From an uncultured Saprospiraceae bacterium (GTDB taxonomy: Bacteria > Bacteroidota > Bacteroidia > Chitinophagales > Saprospiraceae): a DNA stretch of 61,020 nucleotides. Shown in pieces: positions 15,663 through 26,178 of this stretch. The notes under the pieces were generated by a model. The model was given only the letters and a program-made list of their open reading frames with translations. It searched no databases and had not been told where the DNA came from. The position numbers and the translations under genes are program-made. Every line of letters starts with the position of its first letter. The stretch's first letter is position 1. Where the stretch lies: positions 1-61,020 of the forward strand of contig CALLFA010000017.1 of the NCBI GenBank assembly GCA_937997635.1, in the 5' to 3' direction.

Positions 15663-17321
15663 ATGAAATCAGTTGATTACATAATTGTTGGTGCTGGAAC
15701 GGCAGGGTGTGTTTTGGCTAATCGACTTAGTCAAAATCCGGATAATACGGTAATGCTTTTGGAAGCGGGTAAGAGAGATGTGCATCCCAATATTCACATT
15801 CCAGGGGCTTATGCTAAAAATCATAAGTCAGGTCACGACTGGGGGTTTCATACAGAAGAACAAAAGCATGTCAATAATCGAAAGATTTATTTGCCAAGAG
15901 GTAAAGTGATGGGCGGATGTAGCAGTACAAATGCCATGGCTTATGTTCGGGGCAATAGGGCAGATTATGACAATTGGGCTATGATGGGCAATGAAGGCTG
16001 GTCGTACAAAGACGTGCTGCCGTTATTTAAGAAAACTGAAAAATTTCTTGACTTAAAAACTGGTGACGCTGTTTATAGAGGCGATAAAGGAGAGTTGTGG
16101 GTAAGTGAGAAAACGCCTTTTCGAACTGTCTATGCTGATGCATTTATAGAAACATGTAAGGCTATGGGAATGTCCGAGAACCAAGACTACAATGGCGTTG
16201 CTCAAAAAGGAGTAGGGCCATTCCAATTTACTATAGCTAATGGGAAAAGGCAAAGTGGGGCAGTAGCTTTCATTAAGCCAATCCTAAAAAGACGAAATCT
16301 AATTGTCAGTACACAATCATTGGTTGAGCAAATCGAGATAAACAATAATGTTGCTAAAGCTGTAGTCTATCGTAAAGGCAATACCATAAACAAAGTTTCA
16401 GCGTCAAAAGAAATCATTGTGTGTGCAGGTGCTTTTCAGTCGCCCCAAATTCTCATGCTATCTGGAATTGGTGATCCTGATGAGTTAGGAGCTCACAAAA
16501 TTGAAACAAAAGTCGAGTCTTATGGTGTGGGTAAAAATCTGCAAGACCACCTTTTTTATGGAGTGGGGGCAAGCGTTAAAAAGCAAGATGGATTGAATCA
16601 CTATATTCCTGTTAAAGGTCAGGTAAAAGCATTGTGGCAGTATTTTGTTTCAAAATCTGGACCTTTACATTGTAGTCCTTTAGAATCAGTGGCATTCCTG
16701 AATATTGATAACCCTACAGAAGAAGTCAATTTTCAATATCAATTCGCACCTCTTAATTTTGGCAAAGGCTACGATTTCGATCCTTATGATTTTAAAACCT
16801 TGCCAACTAAAGATGGGGTCTCTATACTCCCAACATTATTACATCCCAAAAGTAGAGGGAGTGTATCCATTGCATCCAAAAACCCGCAAGATCACCCTGT
16901 CATTCAACCAAACTTTTTAAGTGAAGAAGAAGATTTGCACCAGTTGATTAAAGGTGGTCGACTAGCCTTAGATATATTGAAGCATGAGATAATGAACAAA
17001 CATCTTGAAGAGATCGTAGGTCCACTTGACCATTCGGATGATGGGATAAAAGACCATATTCTAAAAACAGTAGAAACAGTTTACCATCCAGTTGGAACGT
17101 GTAAGATGGGTAAGGACGAAATGGCCGTCGTTGACGACAAGCTCAAGGTCCATGGAGTTGAAAATCTAAGAGTAGCTGACGCTTCTATCATGCCAAAAAT
17201 AATTAGTGGAAACACAAATGCTGCTTGTTTCATGATTGGTGAAAAAGCTGCTCAAATGATTTTGAACCCACTTACCAAAACAAGAGAGCGCGTTGCTTCG
17301 GAAATCATGCGTAAAACATAA
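15663..17321 (+). CDS. GMC family FAD-dependent oxidoreductase (choline/alcohol dehydrogenase-like)
   Basis: The enzyme oxidises a primary alcohol using FAD. It has the N-terminal dinucleotide fold DYIIVGAGTAGCVLANRL, the FAD signature GKVMGGCSSTNAMAYVRG, the second GMC signature GAFQSPQILMLSGIG, and the C-terminal active-site segment YHPVGTCKMG with its catalytic His, followed by VADASIMP and NTNAACFMIGEKAA. Length (552) is usual. No signal peptide is seen. Choline dehydrogenase is the commonest label, but no betaine pathway gene is present, so the substrate is open. It is co-transcribed with the DUF3604 gene ten bases upstream. Confidence 0.92.
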   Translation: MKSVDYIIVGAGTAGCVLANRLSQNPDNTVMLLEAGKRDVHPNIHIPGAYAKNHKSGHDWGFHTEEQKHVNNRKIYLPRGKVMGGCSSTNAMAYVRGNRADYDNWAMMGNEGWSYKDVLPLFKKTEKFLDLKTGDAVYRGDKGELWVSEKTPFRTVYADAFIETCKAMGMSENQDYNGVAQKGVGPFQFTIANGKRQSGAVAFIKPILKRRNLIVSTQSLVEQIEINNNVAKAVVYRKGNTINKVSASKEIIVCAGAFQSPQILMLSGIGDPDELGAHKIETKVESYGVGKNLQDHLFYGVGASVKKQDGLNHYIPVKGQVKALWQYFVSKSGPLHCSPLESVAFLNIDNPTEEVNFQYQFAPLNFGKGYDFDPYDFKTLPTKDGVSILPTLLHPKSRGSVSIASKNPQDHPVIQPNFLSEEEDLHQLIKGGRLALDILKHEIMNKHLEEIVGPLDHSDDGIKDHILKTVETVYHPVGTCKMGKDEMAVVDDKLKVHGVENLRVADASIMPKIISGNTNAACFMIGEKAAQMILNPLTKTRERVASEIMRKT

Positions 17322-17668
17322 ATTTTTACTGACAAAATCACAGGCCAACAAGTTTCGAAACTTATGTGTTAAGCCATGGTTAAATAATTATTTAGACAAG
17401 GCTAAATATTACTTTAGTATTACTTAATATAGATCGATTGTAAATTTCTACCAAAAGCATTTCTACCTATAAAACACGCCAAATTTTAACATTTAATGAC
17501 AGTTTTGGTTAAAAGGACTACAGTCATATTCCAAATAATCATAATATGTATATTATTTGTAGTGTTAATGTCATTTTAATATATAGGATAGGTCTACATT
17601 TCTGAGTACTTTGTATTCGAAATGTATTAGAGACAAAGTTCTCTACACAACATTGTAGTAATCAGCGT
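17322..17668. other. AT-rich intergenic region upstream of the giant adhesin
   Basis: These 347 bases hold no gene. A perfect 14-base palindrome AAGTTTCGAAACTT lies at 17350-17363, shortly after the GMC stop. The rest is very AT-rich and should contain the adhesin promoter; I could not pick out a convincing -33/-7 pair. Confidence 0.5.
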
Positions 17669-17686
17669 TTGGCTCGTATAACAAAA

Positions 17687-20600
17687 ATGATATTACCCGT
17701 ACGATTCCACATATTATTAGCACTCCTTTTTATGCACAACCTGTGCATAGGACAACCTGACGTATCCGATCAGAACTGTTCACAGGAAATTACTGTTTCT
17801 AACTCATCTTCATGTCTACTCTCCATCTACATTCAGTATCTAGATAATACTCTCGAACTAGAATTTTTTGGAGATTTAGAAGCAGGTGAGCAGCGTAAGA
17901 TTCCTGTTGAAGTAGAAGATGTTTTCATCTATGCTGTTAATGATTTAAACCAACAGGTTGCAGGTGCTTTATCCTTTGATTGCGAAAGCATGGATTTAGC
18001 AATTGCTTCCTGTTTTGTGGAGTCATCTTCATATTTCGATTGTGAGAATTTATTCATCAGATCAAAAACCGCAACTACTGCTCCCAGACCAGTTTTTTCT
18101 ACTGCGTTTGCTTCATGCGGTGATGAATTTGAGTTTGAAGTACAAAGTGACGAACCCGGCCTAGTGCTGTGGACGACACCAGCAGAACAGAAAAGCGTGA
18201 CCATGGATGATCACACTTTCTTGGTTTCTAAAGATATAAATGAAACTGAGGCTGGAATGTATACCATCGAATGGTTTGGGTTTGATGGTTGTTATGAGCG
18301 ATCCGATGTTATGTTGGAAGTTGCAAATTGCTGTTCACTTCGAAACGAATTACCTCAAGACACAATTATCTGCAGAGGAGAATCAATTGTTCTGAGTTCT
18401 GCACTTTCAGAAATGAATTTCTGTACAGAAGAAATCGATGGGTTTGTCGAAGATTTGGTCAGAGCTGAAGGAAATATTTCTGATTTGGGCATGTTTATGG
18501 GCGAAGCTGATGGTTTTGGTCCTCAGCTGTTACGAGAAGAAACGAGCAGAGAAACCTCCTTGCTTTTAGATTTTGGAGAATTGATTCCTGATGATAGCGA
18601 AATTTGTTTTATTCTTAGACAGGGGAGATGTGTAGGTGAATTCAATAGTTCCAATTTTGAATTGTCTGCCGGGGGGAGTACATTTTCTCTTAGAAATTCT
18701 ACTCAGTTTATTGATGAAAAGCTGCCATCCTCGTTTGAAGAATTTTGCATTACCACAACAGAACAAACCAGATTTGTAAGAATTGAAGATCTTGGTAATG
18801 GATGTGGTATTCGAGTAGACGCTGTGCATTGGAGAAGCAATATAGAATTTAGTCAATTTGAATACTTATGGAGCACTCAAGAAAGCACCGAAACTATTGA
18901 GGTTAATCGTACTGGAACGTATTCACTCCAAGTAACCGATTGTAATGGATGTAAAGCATACAATGAGGTTTTTGTTGCAGTAGAATCTTGTGAGACTGAA
19001 ATCGAAGTTCCAGAACCAGAGCCTTGTAATGAATCTTTTGAATCTCCAATAGCAAATCCAGAGACATTCCGAGCTTGTTTCGGACAAACAAGTGTTTCAG
19101 GTAGTGTCGCTCCGAATGATGCAGACCCCAATGGATTTGATCTTCAATGGGATTTACGAATAGAAGCCATAAATGGAGAAGTAGACTTGTCCTCAAATGG
19201 CAACTTCATCTACACACCAAACCCTCGATTTTCAGGAATCGACCAGTTTGAATACAGAGTATGTAAGCAAGATTTTGATCCGTGTAATGATGAAAATCTT
19301 CAGTTTCAATGTGCTACAGCTTCTGTTACAATTGAAATAGTCTCTAATCAGTTTTCATTTCAAGAATCACAAATTACAGCTTGCGAAGGGGAATCAGTTG
19401 TGTTGAATGTGCCGGATAACTTTGGTGTGTTGTGGAGTACTGGATCAACCTTCAATTCCATCTCAGTCCTTCGAAGTGGAACATTCCAAGCAACTGTGAC
19501 TGATGCTAATGGATGTTTAGCTGTAGATCAAATTGAAGTCTTATTTGAAGCTGCCCCAATTGTTAATGTCTCAAAGTCCAATGACATTGATTGTGCTAAC
19601 GGATCAGCAATTTTGTCTGCTTCAGGAGGAGATACTTACCTCTGGGATAATGGGCAAACAGCATCTGTCATTTCCGTTAATCAACCTGGACTTTACGAAG
19701 TAACGGCTATGACAAATCAAGGTTGTACGTCGACGACTAGTATTCGAGTAGCTGAAAATACCATAAATGTCACAGCAGCAATTTCTGGTTCGCAGAATGT
19801 CTGTACGACAGATGAAAGTGTTGTTTTATCTGCTTTTGGAGGTGATTCATACCAATGGAGTACAGGAGAAGCAAATCAATCTGTTACTGTTGTTGGTCCT
19901 GGCATTTATGAGGTGACTGCAACAGATGCGGAGACAGGATGTTCTTCATCTACCGCTATCGAAATCGAGCTAATTCCAATAATTGCAGACGCAGGAGCAG
20001 ATATCGTTGCTTGTCCTGGTGAAGCAGTTGTGATTGGAGGAAATCAAGTTGGACCTACTAACGCGATATTCATATGGGACAATGGAGCTTCAGGTATCAT
20101 TAGTCCAAATTCGTCAGGAAGAATAGTTGTCACCCCAACTCAAACCCAGACCTACACAGTACAAGTCACAAATAATGGTTGTGTTGCAGAAGATCGGATT
20201 ACTGTTTTTATAGACGACTTCAGTTTTGAAGCATCAGATAGCCAGACAATTTGTCCTGGTGAATCTGTCGTATTAAGTGCATCAGGGGCTGATTCTTATT
20301 TGTGGAGTACTGGAGAGACAACAGCACGAATAACAGTTGCACCGAATCAATCACAGACATATTCTGTCGTTGGGTCCAACTCCGCGGGCTGTTCTGCAGA
20401 GAGAGTGATAACAATTGATATGAGTGAACCTATAATAAGCAGCATTTCTCCGAATCAAGTCATTTGCTCAGGCGAAACAATCACAATCGGAGCAACTGGT
20501 GGGAGTGTTTATGAATGGTCTACTGGTGCAGTTGGTTCATCAATTACAGTTTCTCCTGATGAATCAACAAATTATGTGGTTACGATAACAAATGGTTTTG

Positions 20601-23600
20601 GATGTCAAGTTACTGAATCAACGACTGTGGATATTCAATCAGTTGGGTTTGTAGATTTAGGACCTGACCGTCAGGTGTGTACAAATTCACAGGTACGATT
20701 GAGTGCTCCTGATGCTGATGCATATCTTTGGAATACAGGTGAGACCTCTCAAGTAATTGAAGTTTCCCCTGCTGAAAATCAATCATATTCTGTAACGATT
20801 TCGCAAGACAATTGTACAGCTACTGGGGAAGTGTTTGTAGAAGTAATTAGTTGTTTTGGCAGTATTTCTGGTTTTGTATTTGATGATTTAGAAAATGGCT
20901 TCGTTAACAGCAGAATCTCTCTTTTTGATTCAGCTAGAAATTTTATAACAAGTACAAATACCAATGTCAATGGATTTTATGAGTTTGCGTCTTTACAACC
21001 TGGCAACTATATACTTGAGCAAGACGATATTTCGGGGTATATAAATCTTTCTGATCTAGATGAATCATCCGATGACGATAATGATCAAGATGGTGCGAAC
21101 AATATTATTTTTGTTAATCTGGAAGGTGGAGAAATTGATGCTGATAATAATTTTCGAGAGCAAATTGTCAATGGTTTGATTTCTGGATTTGCATATGATG
21201 GTAATGGTTCAGGATTACAAGACATAGGGATTTCACTTTTTGATACAAATGGAAATTTGTTAACATCAACCATAACTAACGGTAACGGCTTTTATCAATT
21301 TACACCATTACCTGCTGGAGATTATTTTGTAGTCCAAGCAGATATTCGAGGTCTTACCAATATTTCAGATGAAGATGAATCCCCTGATGACGTAGGTGAC
21401 GATGATGAAGCAAATAATCGAATCTTTGTGTCTATAGGGCCGAGAGAAAGAGATACAGATAATAATTTCCGAGATGAAATTCTCATTGGTACTATTTCAG
21501 GATCAGCGTTCGACGAAAGTGGAATTGGGCTATCAAACACGATCATTACACTTCGAGATTCTAATGGAAATTTCGTCTCATCAGTTGCTACAAACATAAA
21601 TGGGTTTTACGCTTTTGAAACTGTGGTTCCAGGAGATTATAGTTTACAGCAAGGTGAAATTCGCGGATACGCAAATCTGTCAGATAGGGATGAGTCACCC
21701 GATGATCCAATTGATGAAAATGATGATGGGGCTGACAATTCTATAGCGGTGATTCTAGAACCGGGAGAAACCGATGCGGATAATAATTTCCGCGACCAGC
21801 TAAACAGAGGCGTTGTTTCAGGATTTGCATTTGATAGTGAAGGAAATGGTTTGGCAAATATTACAATTTCACTATTTACAGCTCCAGAGCGTGATTTAAT
21901 TGCAGTACGACAGACAAATAACAATGGCTCCTACGAATTTAATGCAGTGCCTCCAGGAGACTATACTATTGAGCAAGAGGATTTGCCTGGTTTTTTAAAT
22001 ATTTCTGATTTAGATGAATCGCCTGATGATGCTAATGATCAAGACGGTGCCAACAACATCATCTTCGCAACAGTCGAGCCTCAAGAAAATGATACGGATA
22101 ATAATTTCAGAGATCAAGCACTTACTGGTTCTATTTCTGGTTTTGCACTTGATGGAGCTGGACGTGGACTTGCAAATATTATAATTACCTTGAAAGATTT
22201 ATCGGGTAATTCCATCTTATCTTTGGCAACCAACAACGACGGTTCTTTTGAATTTAACCCTGTAGCTCCAGGAGCATACGTTTTGGAACAAATGGACATT
22301 CCAAACTATACTAATATTTCTGATTTAGATGAATCGCCTGATGATGCAAATGATCAGGACGAAGCCAATAACATGATTTTTGTAACAGTCGAAACCCAAG
22401 AAAACGATGCGGATAATATTTTCCGTGATCAAATCATCACTGGCGCGGTTTCAGGTTTTGCTTACGATGAGCAAGGCAGAGGATTGCCTAATGTTGCTAT
22501 TTCGTTGTTTACAGCTTCTGACCGTAACTTCCTTGCTAGGCGTTTTACAAATAATAGCGGCTTTTATCAGTTTACTGGATTAACACCGGGGGATTATACC
22601 ATCGAACAAACAGAGATGCCTGGCTTTGGAAATATTTCTGATTTAGATGAATCACCTGACGACGTTAATGATCAAGATGAAGCGAATAACATCATTTTTG
22701 CAACAGTCGAACCACAAGAAAATGATACAGATAATAATTTCAGAGATCAATCTTTAGCAGGGACCATCTCTGGCTTTGCATTTGATGAAGCTGGGAATGG
22801 TTTGGCAAATATTGTCATCATTTTAAGAGATCTAGCAGGTAATCCAATCCGTTCTTTAGCAACAAATAACGATGGTTCTTACGAATTTAGCCCTGTGATA
22901 CCCGGAGAATATACATTGCGACAAGTTGACATTCCTCGCTACGTAAATATTTCTGATTTAGATGAATCTCCTGACGACCTTAATGATCAAGATGAAGCGA
23001 ACAACATCATTTTCGTAACGGTCGAAGCATTCGAAAATGATGCAGATAATATTTTCCGAGATCAGCTTGTTACTGGTGCTATTTCAGGATTTGCATTGGA
23101 TGAGCAAGGTGATGGTATAGCAAATGTCTCCATCTCTTTATTCACAGTTGAGAACCGTAATTTACTCGCAAGACGATTCACAAATGATTCAGGCTTTTAT
23201 CAGTTTGTGTCATTAGAACCAGCAGAGTACACCATCGAACAAGAAGATATTGATGGGTTTGAAAATATATCAGATTTAGATGAATCGCCTGATGATGCAA
23301 ATGATCAAGATGGAGCGAACAACATCATTTTTGCAACTGTAGAAGCATCAGAAAATGATGCAGATAATATTTTCCGAGATCGAAGAATAGCTGTTGAAGA
23401 GGTAGACCTTGCAGGCTCAATTTCGGGATCTTCATTTTTGGACTTAGATAATGATGGTGTGGGAGATATTCCATTCTCAGGGACGTTAATCTTTTTACTA
23501 GATGGTAATGGCAACCAAATTCAAAACACAACAGTTGACGGAAGAGGACGATATAATTTTGAAAATATACCAGTTGGAGATTACATCGTATTAGAAGAAG

Positions 23601-25336
23601 TTGTTGATGGCTATGCGGATGTATTGGATGAGGATCAGGATGTAAATGCTTCAGATCAGGACGGTAGCAATGACCCTGTTGACAATCGTATTCCAGTTAC
23701 CTTAAGCAGTGATGAAAATGATACAGGAAATAATTTTGTTAATTCGCTTTTGGAATCAAGAATAAGTGGGTTTGTTAGAATTGACTTAGATGGTGATAGG
23801 ATTACGGATGCTCCATTGGAAGATGTCACAGTTGATTTGTTTGATGTAAATGGAGTTCGACAAGCAAGAACACAGACAGATCAAACTGGATACTATGAAT
23901 TTGTGGGATTCGAACCTGGAGAATATTTCTTATTTGAACTTCCAAATGAAGATGAATATGAGGATCTATACGCCAGAGATGAATCAATTTCTGAATTTGA
24001 TCCTGATGGTGCTGAGAATAATGGTAATGACCGAATTTTTGTTGTTCTTAGTGAAGGGGAGCATGACGCTGATAATGTGTTTGCTAATATTATTCCAAAC
24101 GTAGGTACAATTTCTGGGTTTGTGTTAGAAGATACAAATAATGATGATCTAGGAGATGAAGGTATTGAAAGCATTTTAGTGTCTTTATTCGATCTAGATA
24201 ATGAGATTGTTGCAACCAGACGTTCAGCTAGCAATGGAAGTTTTGTATTTGCAGATATACCTCCAGGTGATTATTACTTAACAGAAGCAGATCGAGTAGG
24301 GTTTGACGATGTGAGTGATTTTGATAGGACAGACCCAGATGATCCCGGTGATGTTGATGGTGTTAATGACCTTATCATTGTATCTATAGCTACCGATGAA
24401 GTTGATGATGGGAATATATTCGTCAATAGAAGAAGCCAATCTGATATAATTGAAACGTGTCGAGAAGCTCAGCGTGATGATTTCTCTTTTGGATTTGGAG
24501 ATTTTTGGAGGCCTGGCGGATCAAGAGCAGAATTTGTTGAGAATGGAGTATTTAGAAGTCCATCTGGCTCTATTTTAATTAGCGATAATTTAGTTAATCA
24601 AACAGGTTCGATTTCGGAATCATCTATCGTAAGCTCAAGTCAAAACTTTGAATCTGTCAACTCCCTGAAGGTGAATCTAAGTTATTTTGTAAGGAGAGCT
24701 GAAAATAATGACCACTTCTTATTCGAAGTGTCGACGAATGGCGGAGCTAGTTTTACAGAGATTAGACGATGGGATGTCAATATTGATTTCATAAATGATG
24801 AATGGAATTCTGCTTCGGTCACTATTCCTAATGATATGCTATCATCTAATACAGTGCTGAGAATTCGATCTGGACTAAGTGCACCTAATGAAAGTCTTTA
24901 CTTAGATGACATCAGAATCGAAATTTGTTTTGATGAGGTTGATGACAATGATGATGGTACAGCCCTTACCTCAGAAAATGTGCCAACACATACTATAGAT
25001 GCAAATGTAGATGATCAACGTACGTTTTCTCTTCATGGTAAGCAAACAATTGAGGTAGGACAAGCAATTAAAACTGAATTTTCTGGAGAATATACTTTGT
25101 TTCCTAATCCAACTAGTAATTATTTAAATATCCAGTTGCCTTCAAACGAAGAAAAAAATGTTAAGGTAGTCCTATTCGATTCTACTGGAAAGCAAGTCTA
25201 TGTAGGCCAAACAGAGTCGACCAATGCTCAGATTCGTCTTGATGTGCAGCACCTAGATTCCAATCAATTATACTTCATTCAAATACATAATGGTCATAAA
25301 CAAATGCAAATGTTGAGATTTCTTAAAATAAATTAA
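17687..25336 (+). CDS. Giant T9SS-exported repeat adhesin with SdrD/Cna-B-like repeats
   Basis: A surface or secreted protein of about 2,549 residues. MILPVRFHILLALLFMHNLC is a signal peptide; an upstream TTG at 17669 would only add six residues, so the ATG is chosen. Next come a novel N-terminal region, a cadherin-like segment (VSGSVAPNDADP ... FSGIDQFEYRV), then eight Ig/PKD-like units marked by YLWSTGE and a later NGC. Eleven SdrD B-like units follow (positions 20858-24447) with Asp-rich, probably Ca-binding LDESPDDANDQDGANN loops. A lectin-like region (about 24470-24930) precedes the C-terminal T9SS sorting domain (FPNPTSNYLNIQ, LFDSTGKQVY, and a final MLRFLKI). The ECF sigma gene begins 25 bases after the stop. 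Likely role: attachment to surfaces, prey or polysaccharide. Confidence 0.93.
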   Translation: MILPVRFHILLALLFMHNLCIGQPDVSDQNCSQEITVSNSSSCLLSIYIQYLDNTLELEFFGDLEAGEQRKIPVEVEDVFIYAVNDLNQQVAGALSFDCESMDLAIASCFVESSSYFDCENLFIRSKTATTAPRPVFSTAFASCGDEFEFEVQSDEPGLVLWTTPAEQKSVTMDDHTFLVSKDINETEAGMYTIEWFGFDGCYERSDVMLEVANCCSLRNELPQDTIICRGESIVLSSALSEMNFCTEEIDGFVEDLVRAEGNISDLGMFMGEADGFGPQLLREETSRETSLLLDFGELIPDDSEICFILRQGRCVGEFNSSNFELSAGGSTFSLRNSTQFIDEKLPSSFEEFCITTTEQTRFVRIEDLGNGCGIRVDAVHWRSNIEFSQFEYLWSTQESTETIEVNRTGTYSLQVTDCNGCKAYNEVFVAVESCETEIEVPEPEPCNESFESPIANPETFRACFGQTSVSGSVAPNDADPNGFDLQWDLRIEAINGEVDLSSNGNFIYTPNPRFSGIDQFEYRVCKQDFDPCNDENLQFQCATASVTIEIVSNQFSFQESQITACEGESVVLNVPDNFGVLWSTGSTFNSISVLRSGTFQATVTDANGCLAVDQIEVLFEAAPIVNVSKSNDIDCANGSAILSASGGDTYLWDNGQTASVISVNQPGLYEVTAMTNQGCTSTTSIRVAENTINVTAAISGSQNVCTTDESVVLSAFGGDSYQWSTGEANQSVTVVGPGIYEVTATDAETGCSSSTAIEIELIPIIADAGADIVACPGEAVVIGGNQVGPTNAIFIWDNGASGIISPNSSGRIVVTPTQTQTYTVQVTNNGCVAEDRITVFIDDFSFEASDSQTICPGESVVLSASGADSYLWSTGETTARITVAPNQSQTYSVVGSNSAGCSAERVITIDMSEPIISSISPNQVICSGETITIGATGGSVYEWSTGAVGSSITVSPDESTNYVVTITNGFGCQVTESTTVDIQSVGFVDLGPDRQVCTNSQVRLSAPDADAYLWNTGETSQVIEVSPAENQSYSVTISQDNCTATGEVFVEVISCFGSISGFVFDDLENGFVNSRISLFDSARNFITSTNTNVNGFYEFASLQPGNYILEQDDISGYINLSDLDESSDDDNDQDGANNIIFVNLEGGEIDADNNFREQIVNGLISGFAYDGNGSGLQDIGISLFDTNGNLLTSTITNGNGFYQFTPLPAGDYFVVQADIRGLTNISDEDESPDDVGDDDEANNRIFVSIGPRERDTDNNFRDEILIGTISGSAFDESGIGLSNTIITLRDSNGNFVSSVATNINGFYAFETVVPGDYSLQQGEIRGYANLSDRDESPDDPIDENDDGADNSIAVILEPGETDADNNFRDQLNRGVVSGFAFDSEGNGLANITISLFTAPERDLIAVRQTNNNGSYEFNAVPPGDYTIEQEDLPGFLNISDLDESPDDANDQDGANNIIFATVEPQENDTDNNFRDQALTGSISGFALDGAGRGLANIIITLKDLSGNSILSLATNNDGSFEFNPVAPGAYVLEQMDIPNYTNISDLDESPDDANDQDEANNMIFVTVETQENDADNIFRDQIITGAVSGFAYDEQGRGLPNVAISLFTASDRNFLARRFTNNSGFYQFTGLTPGDYTIEQTEMPGFGNISDLDESPDDVNDQDEANNIIFATVEPQENDTDNNFRDQSLAGTISGFAFDEAGNGLANIVIILRDLAGNPIRSLATNNDGSYEFSPVIPGEYTLRQVDIPRYVNISDLDESPDDLNDQDEANNIIFVTVEAFENDADNIFRDQLVTGAISGFALDEQGDGIANVSISLFTVENRNLLARRFTNDSGFYQFVSLEPAEYTIEQEDIDGFENISDLDESPDDANDQDGANNIIFATVEASENDADNIFRDRRIAVEEVDLAGSISGSSFLDLDNDGVGDIPFSGTLIFLLDGNGNQIQNTTVDGRGRYNFENIPVGDYIVLEEVVDGYADVLDEDQDVNASDQDGSNDPVDNRIPVTLSSDENDTGNNFVNSLLESRISGFVRIDLDGDRITDAPLEDVTVDLFDVNGVRQARTQTDQTGYYEFVGFEPGEYFLFELPNEDEYEDLYARDESISEFDPDGAENNGNDRIFVVLSEGEHDADNVFANIIPNVGTISGFVLEDTNNDDLGDEGIESILVSLFDLDNEIVATRRSASNGSFVFADIPPGDYYLTEADRVGFDDVSDFDRTDPDDPGDVDGVNDLIIVSIATDEVDDGNIFVNRRSQSDIIETCREAQRDDFSFGFGDFWRPGGSRAEFVENGVFRSPSGSILISDNLVNQTGSISESSIVSSSQNFESVNSLKVNLSYFVRRAENNDHFLFEVSTNGGASFTEIRRWDVNIDFINDEWNSASVTIPNDMLSSNTVLRIRSGLSAPNESLYLDDIRIEICFDEVDDNDDGTALTSENVPTHTIDANVDDQRTFSLHGKQTIEVGQAIKTEFSGEYTLFPNPTSNYLNIQLPSNEEKNVKVVLFDSTGKQVYVGQTESTNAQIRLDVQHLDSNQLYFIQIHNGHKQMQMLRFLKIN
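20858..24447 (+). repeat. Eleven tandem SdrD B-like repeat units within the adhesin
   Basis: Unit starts are 20858, 21173, 21488, 21809, 22127, 22442, 22760, 23075, 23414, 23759 and 24104. Units 1-7 are 315-321 bases and units 8-11 about 339-345. Each encodes (I/V)SGFA.D..G.GL.N, a GFYEF strand, PGDY.(I/L)EQ and the acidic NISDLDESPDD loop, ending FRDQ. Units 4-8 alternate between two subtypes: 318-base units (4, 6) with SLFTA and N-rich middles, and 315-base units (5, 7) with KDL.GN and SLATNNDGS. Confidence 0.92.
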
Positions 25337-25361
25337 GGAAATTAGCATTTGAACATTTATT

Positions 25362-25889
25362 ATGAGCCTTAGCCTCTGGCAAAAAATACAGCAAGATGAT
25401 CTTGATGCATTTGATGAGTTTTATCATTTGTATATATCAGGACTGTACGATTATGGAATGAGTATAGCCAGGAGGGAAGACGTTGTAGATGAATCAATTC
25501 AACTGTTGTTTACCAGGCTTTATCAAAAGAGAAAGGACATTTCCATAAAAAGTGCGCCAAAAGCCTATCTGTTTACTTCTTTGAGAAGACTAATTATAGA
25601 GCAACTTGGCAAACAAAACAATCATGAAGAGATTGATTTTCAAAATGAATTTGAATTTTCTGAAGACTCATATGAGGACAGTCTTGTAGCTCAAGAACAA
25701 AAAATAGAAGATATTGAGAAATTAAATGAGGCCAAAGGACACCTAACTAACCGTCAAAAAGAGATAATTTTTCTAAAATTCAATGAAGAATTGTCGTATG
25801 ATGAGATTTCGGTGGCAATGAACATCACAAAAGATGCGGCGTATAAGCTTGTAAATCAGGCGATTAAGAGATTAACGGAAAATTTTTAA
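25362..25889 (+). CDS. ECF-type RNA polymerase sigma factor
   Basis: A 175-residue extracytoplasmic-function sigma factor. Region 2 covers about residues 10-75 (DLDAFDEFYHLYISGLYDYG ... DESIQLLFTRLYQKR), region 4 about 120-172 (LTNRQKEIIFLKFNEELSYDEI, then a helix-turn-helix KDAAYKLVNQAIKRL). It would redirect RNA polymerase to the FecR/TonB-receptor genes when released by its anti-sigma factor. The gene begins 25 bases after the adhesin stop, so part of its transcription may come from the adhesin promoter. The FecR gene follows after 289 bases. Confidence 0.93.
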   Translation: MSLSLWQKIQQDDLDAFDEFYHLYISGLYDYGMSIARREDVVDESIQLLFTRLYQKRKDISIKSAPKAYLFTSLRRLIIEQLGKQNNHEEIDFQNEFEFSEDSYEDSLVAQEQKIEDIEKLNEAKGHLTNRQKEIIFLKFNEELSYDEISVAMNITKDAAYKLVNQAIKRLTENF

Positions 25890-26178
25890 AAAAAAAGTTG
25901 ATTTTTTTTGACCAGAAAAGGGAAGGTTACCCCTCTTATATATGTAAGCACGTAATGAGGTGCTTTGTTAAACTTGAAAGACATCAAATTTTATTTGATT
26001 ACACGATATCAAATTTGGCTTTGGACAATCACCCGTTCGACTCCTAATCGCTGGATCTTAGTAACTCAGTTGATACAGATTAATTGACTACTACACTGAA
26101 AGCGAATAATTTTAAGTACGGGTATGCATTTCAAATGGAGACAGCGGTGATTGTTCCTTCGCCAAATTTAAATACATA
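25890..26178 (+). promoter_or_regulatory. Sigma-fecR intergenic region with probable ECF promoter
   Basis: A poly-T/poly-A segment follows the sigma stop, then GGGAAGGTTACCCCTC with an inner GGTTACC palindrome at about 25920-25935, and a small hairpin AGCAC...GTGCT (about 25947-25966). A GC-containing box downstream of T-runs between a sigma gene and a fecR gene is common in Bacteroidota and is a plausible ECF promoter. The remaining bases to the fecR start show no gene. The assignment rests on position and is not tested. Confidence 0.3.
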
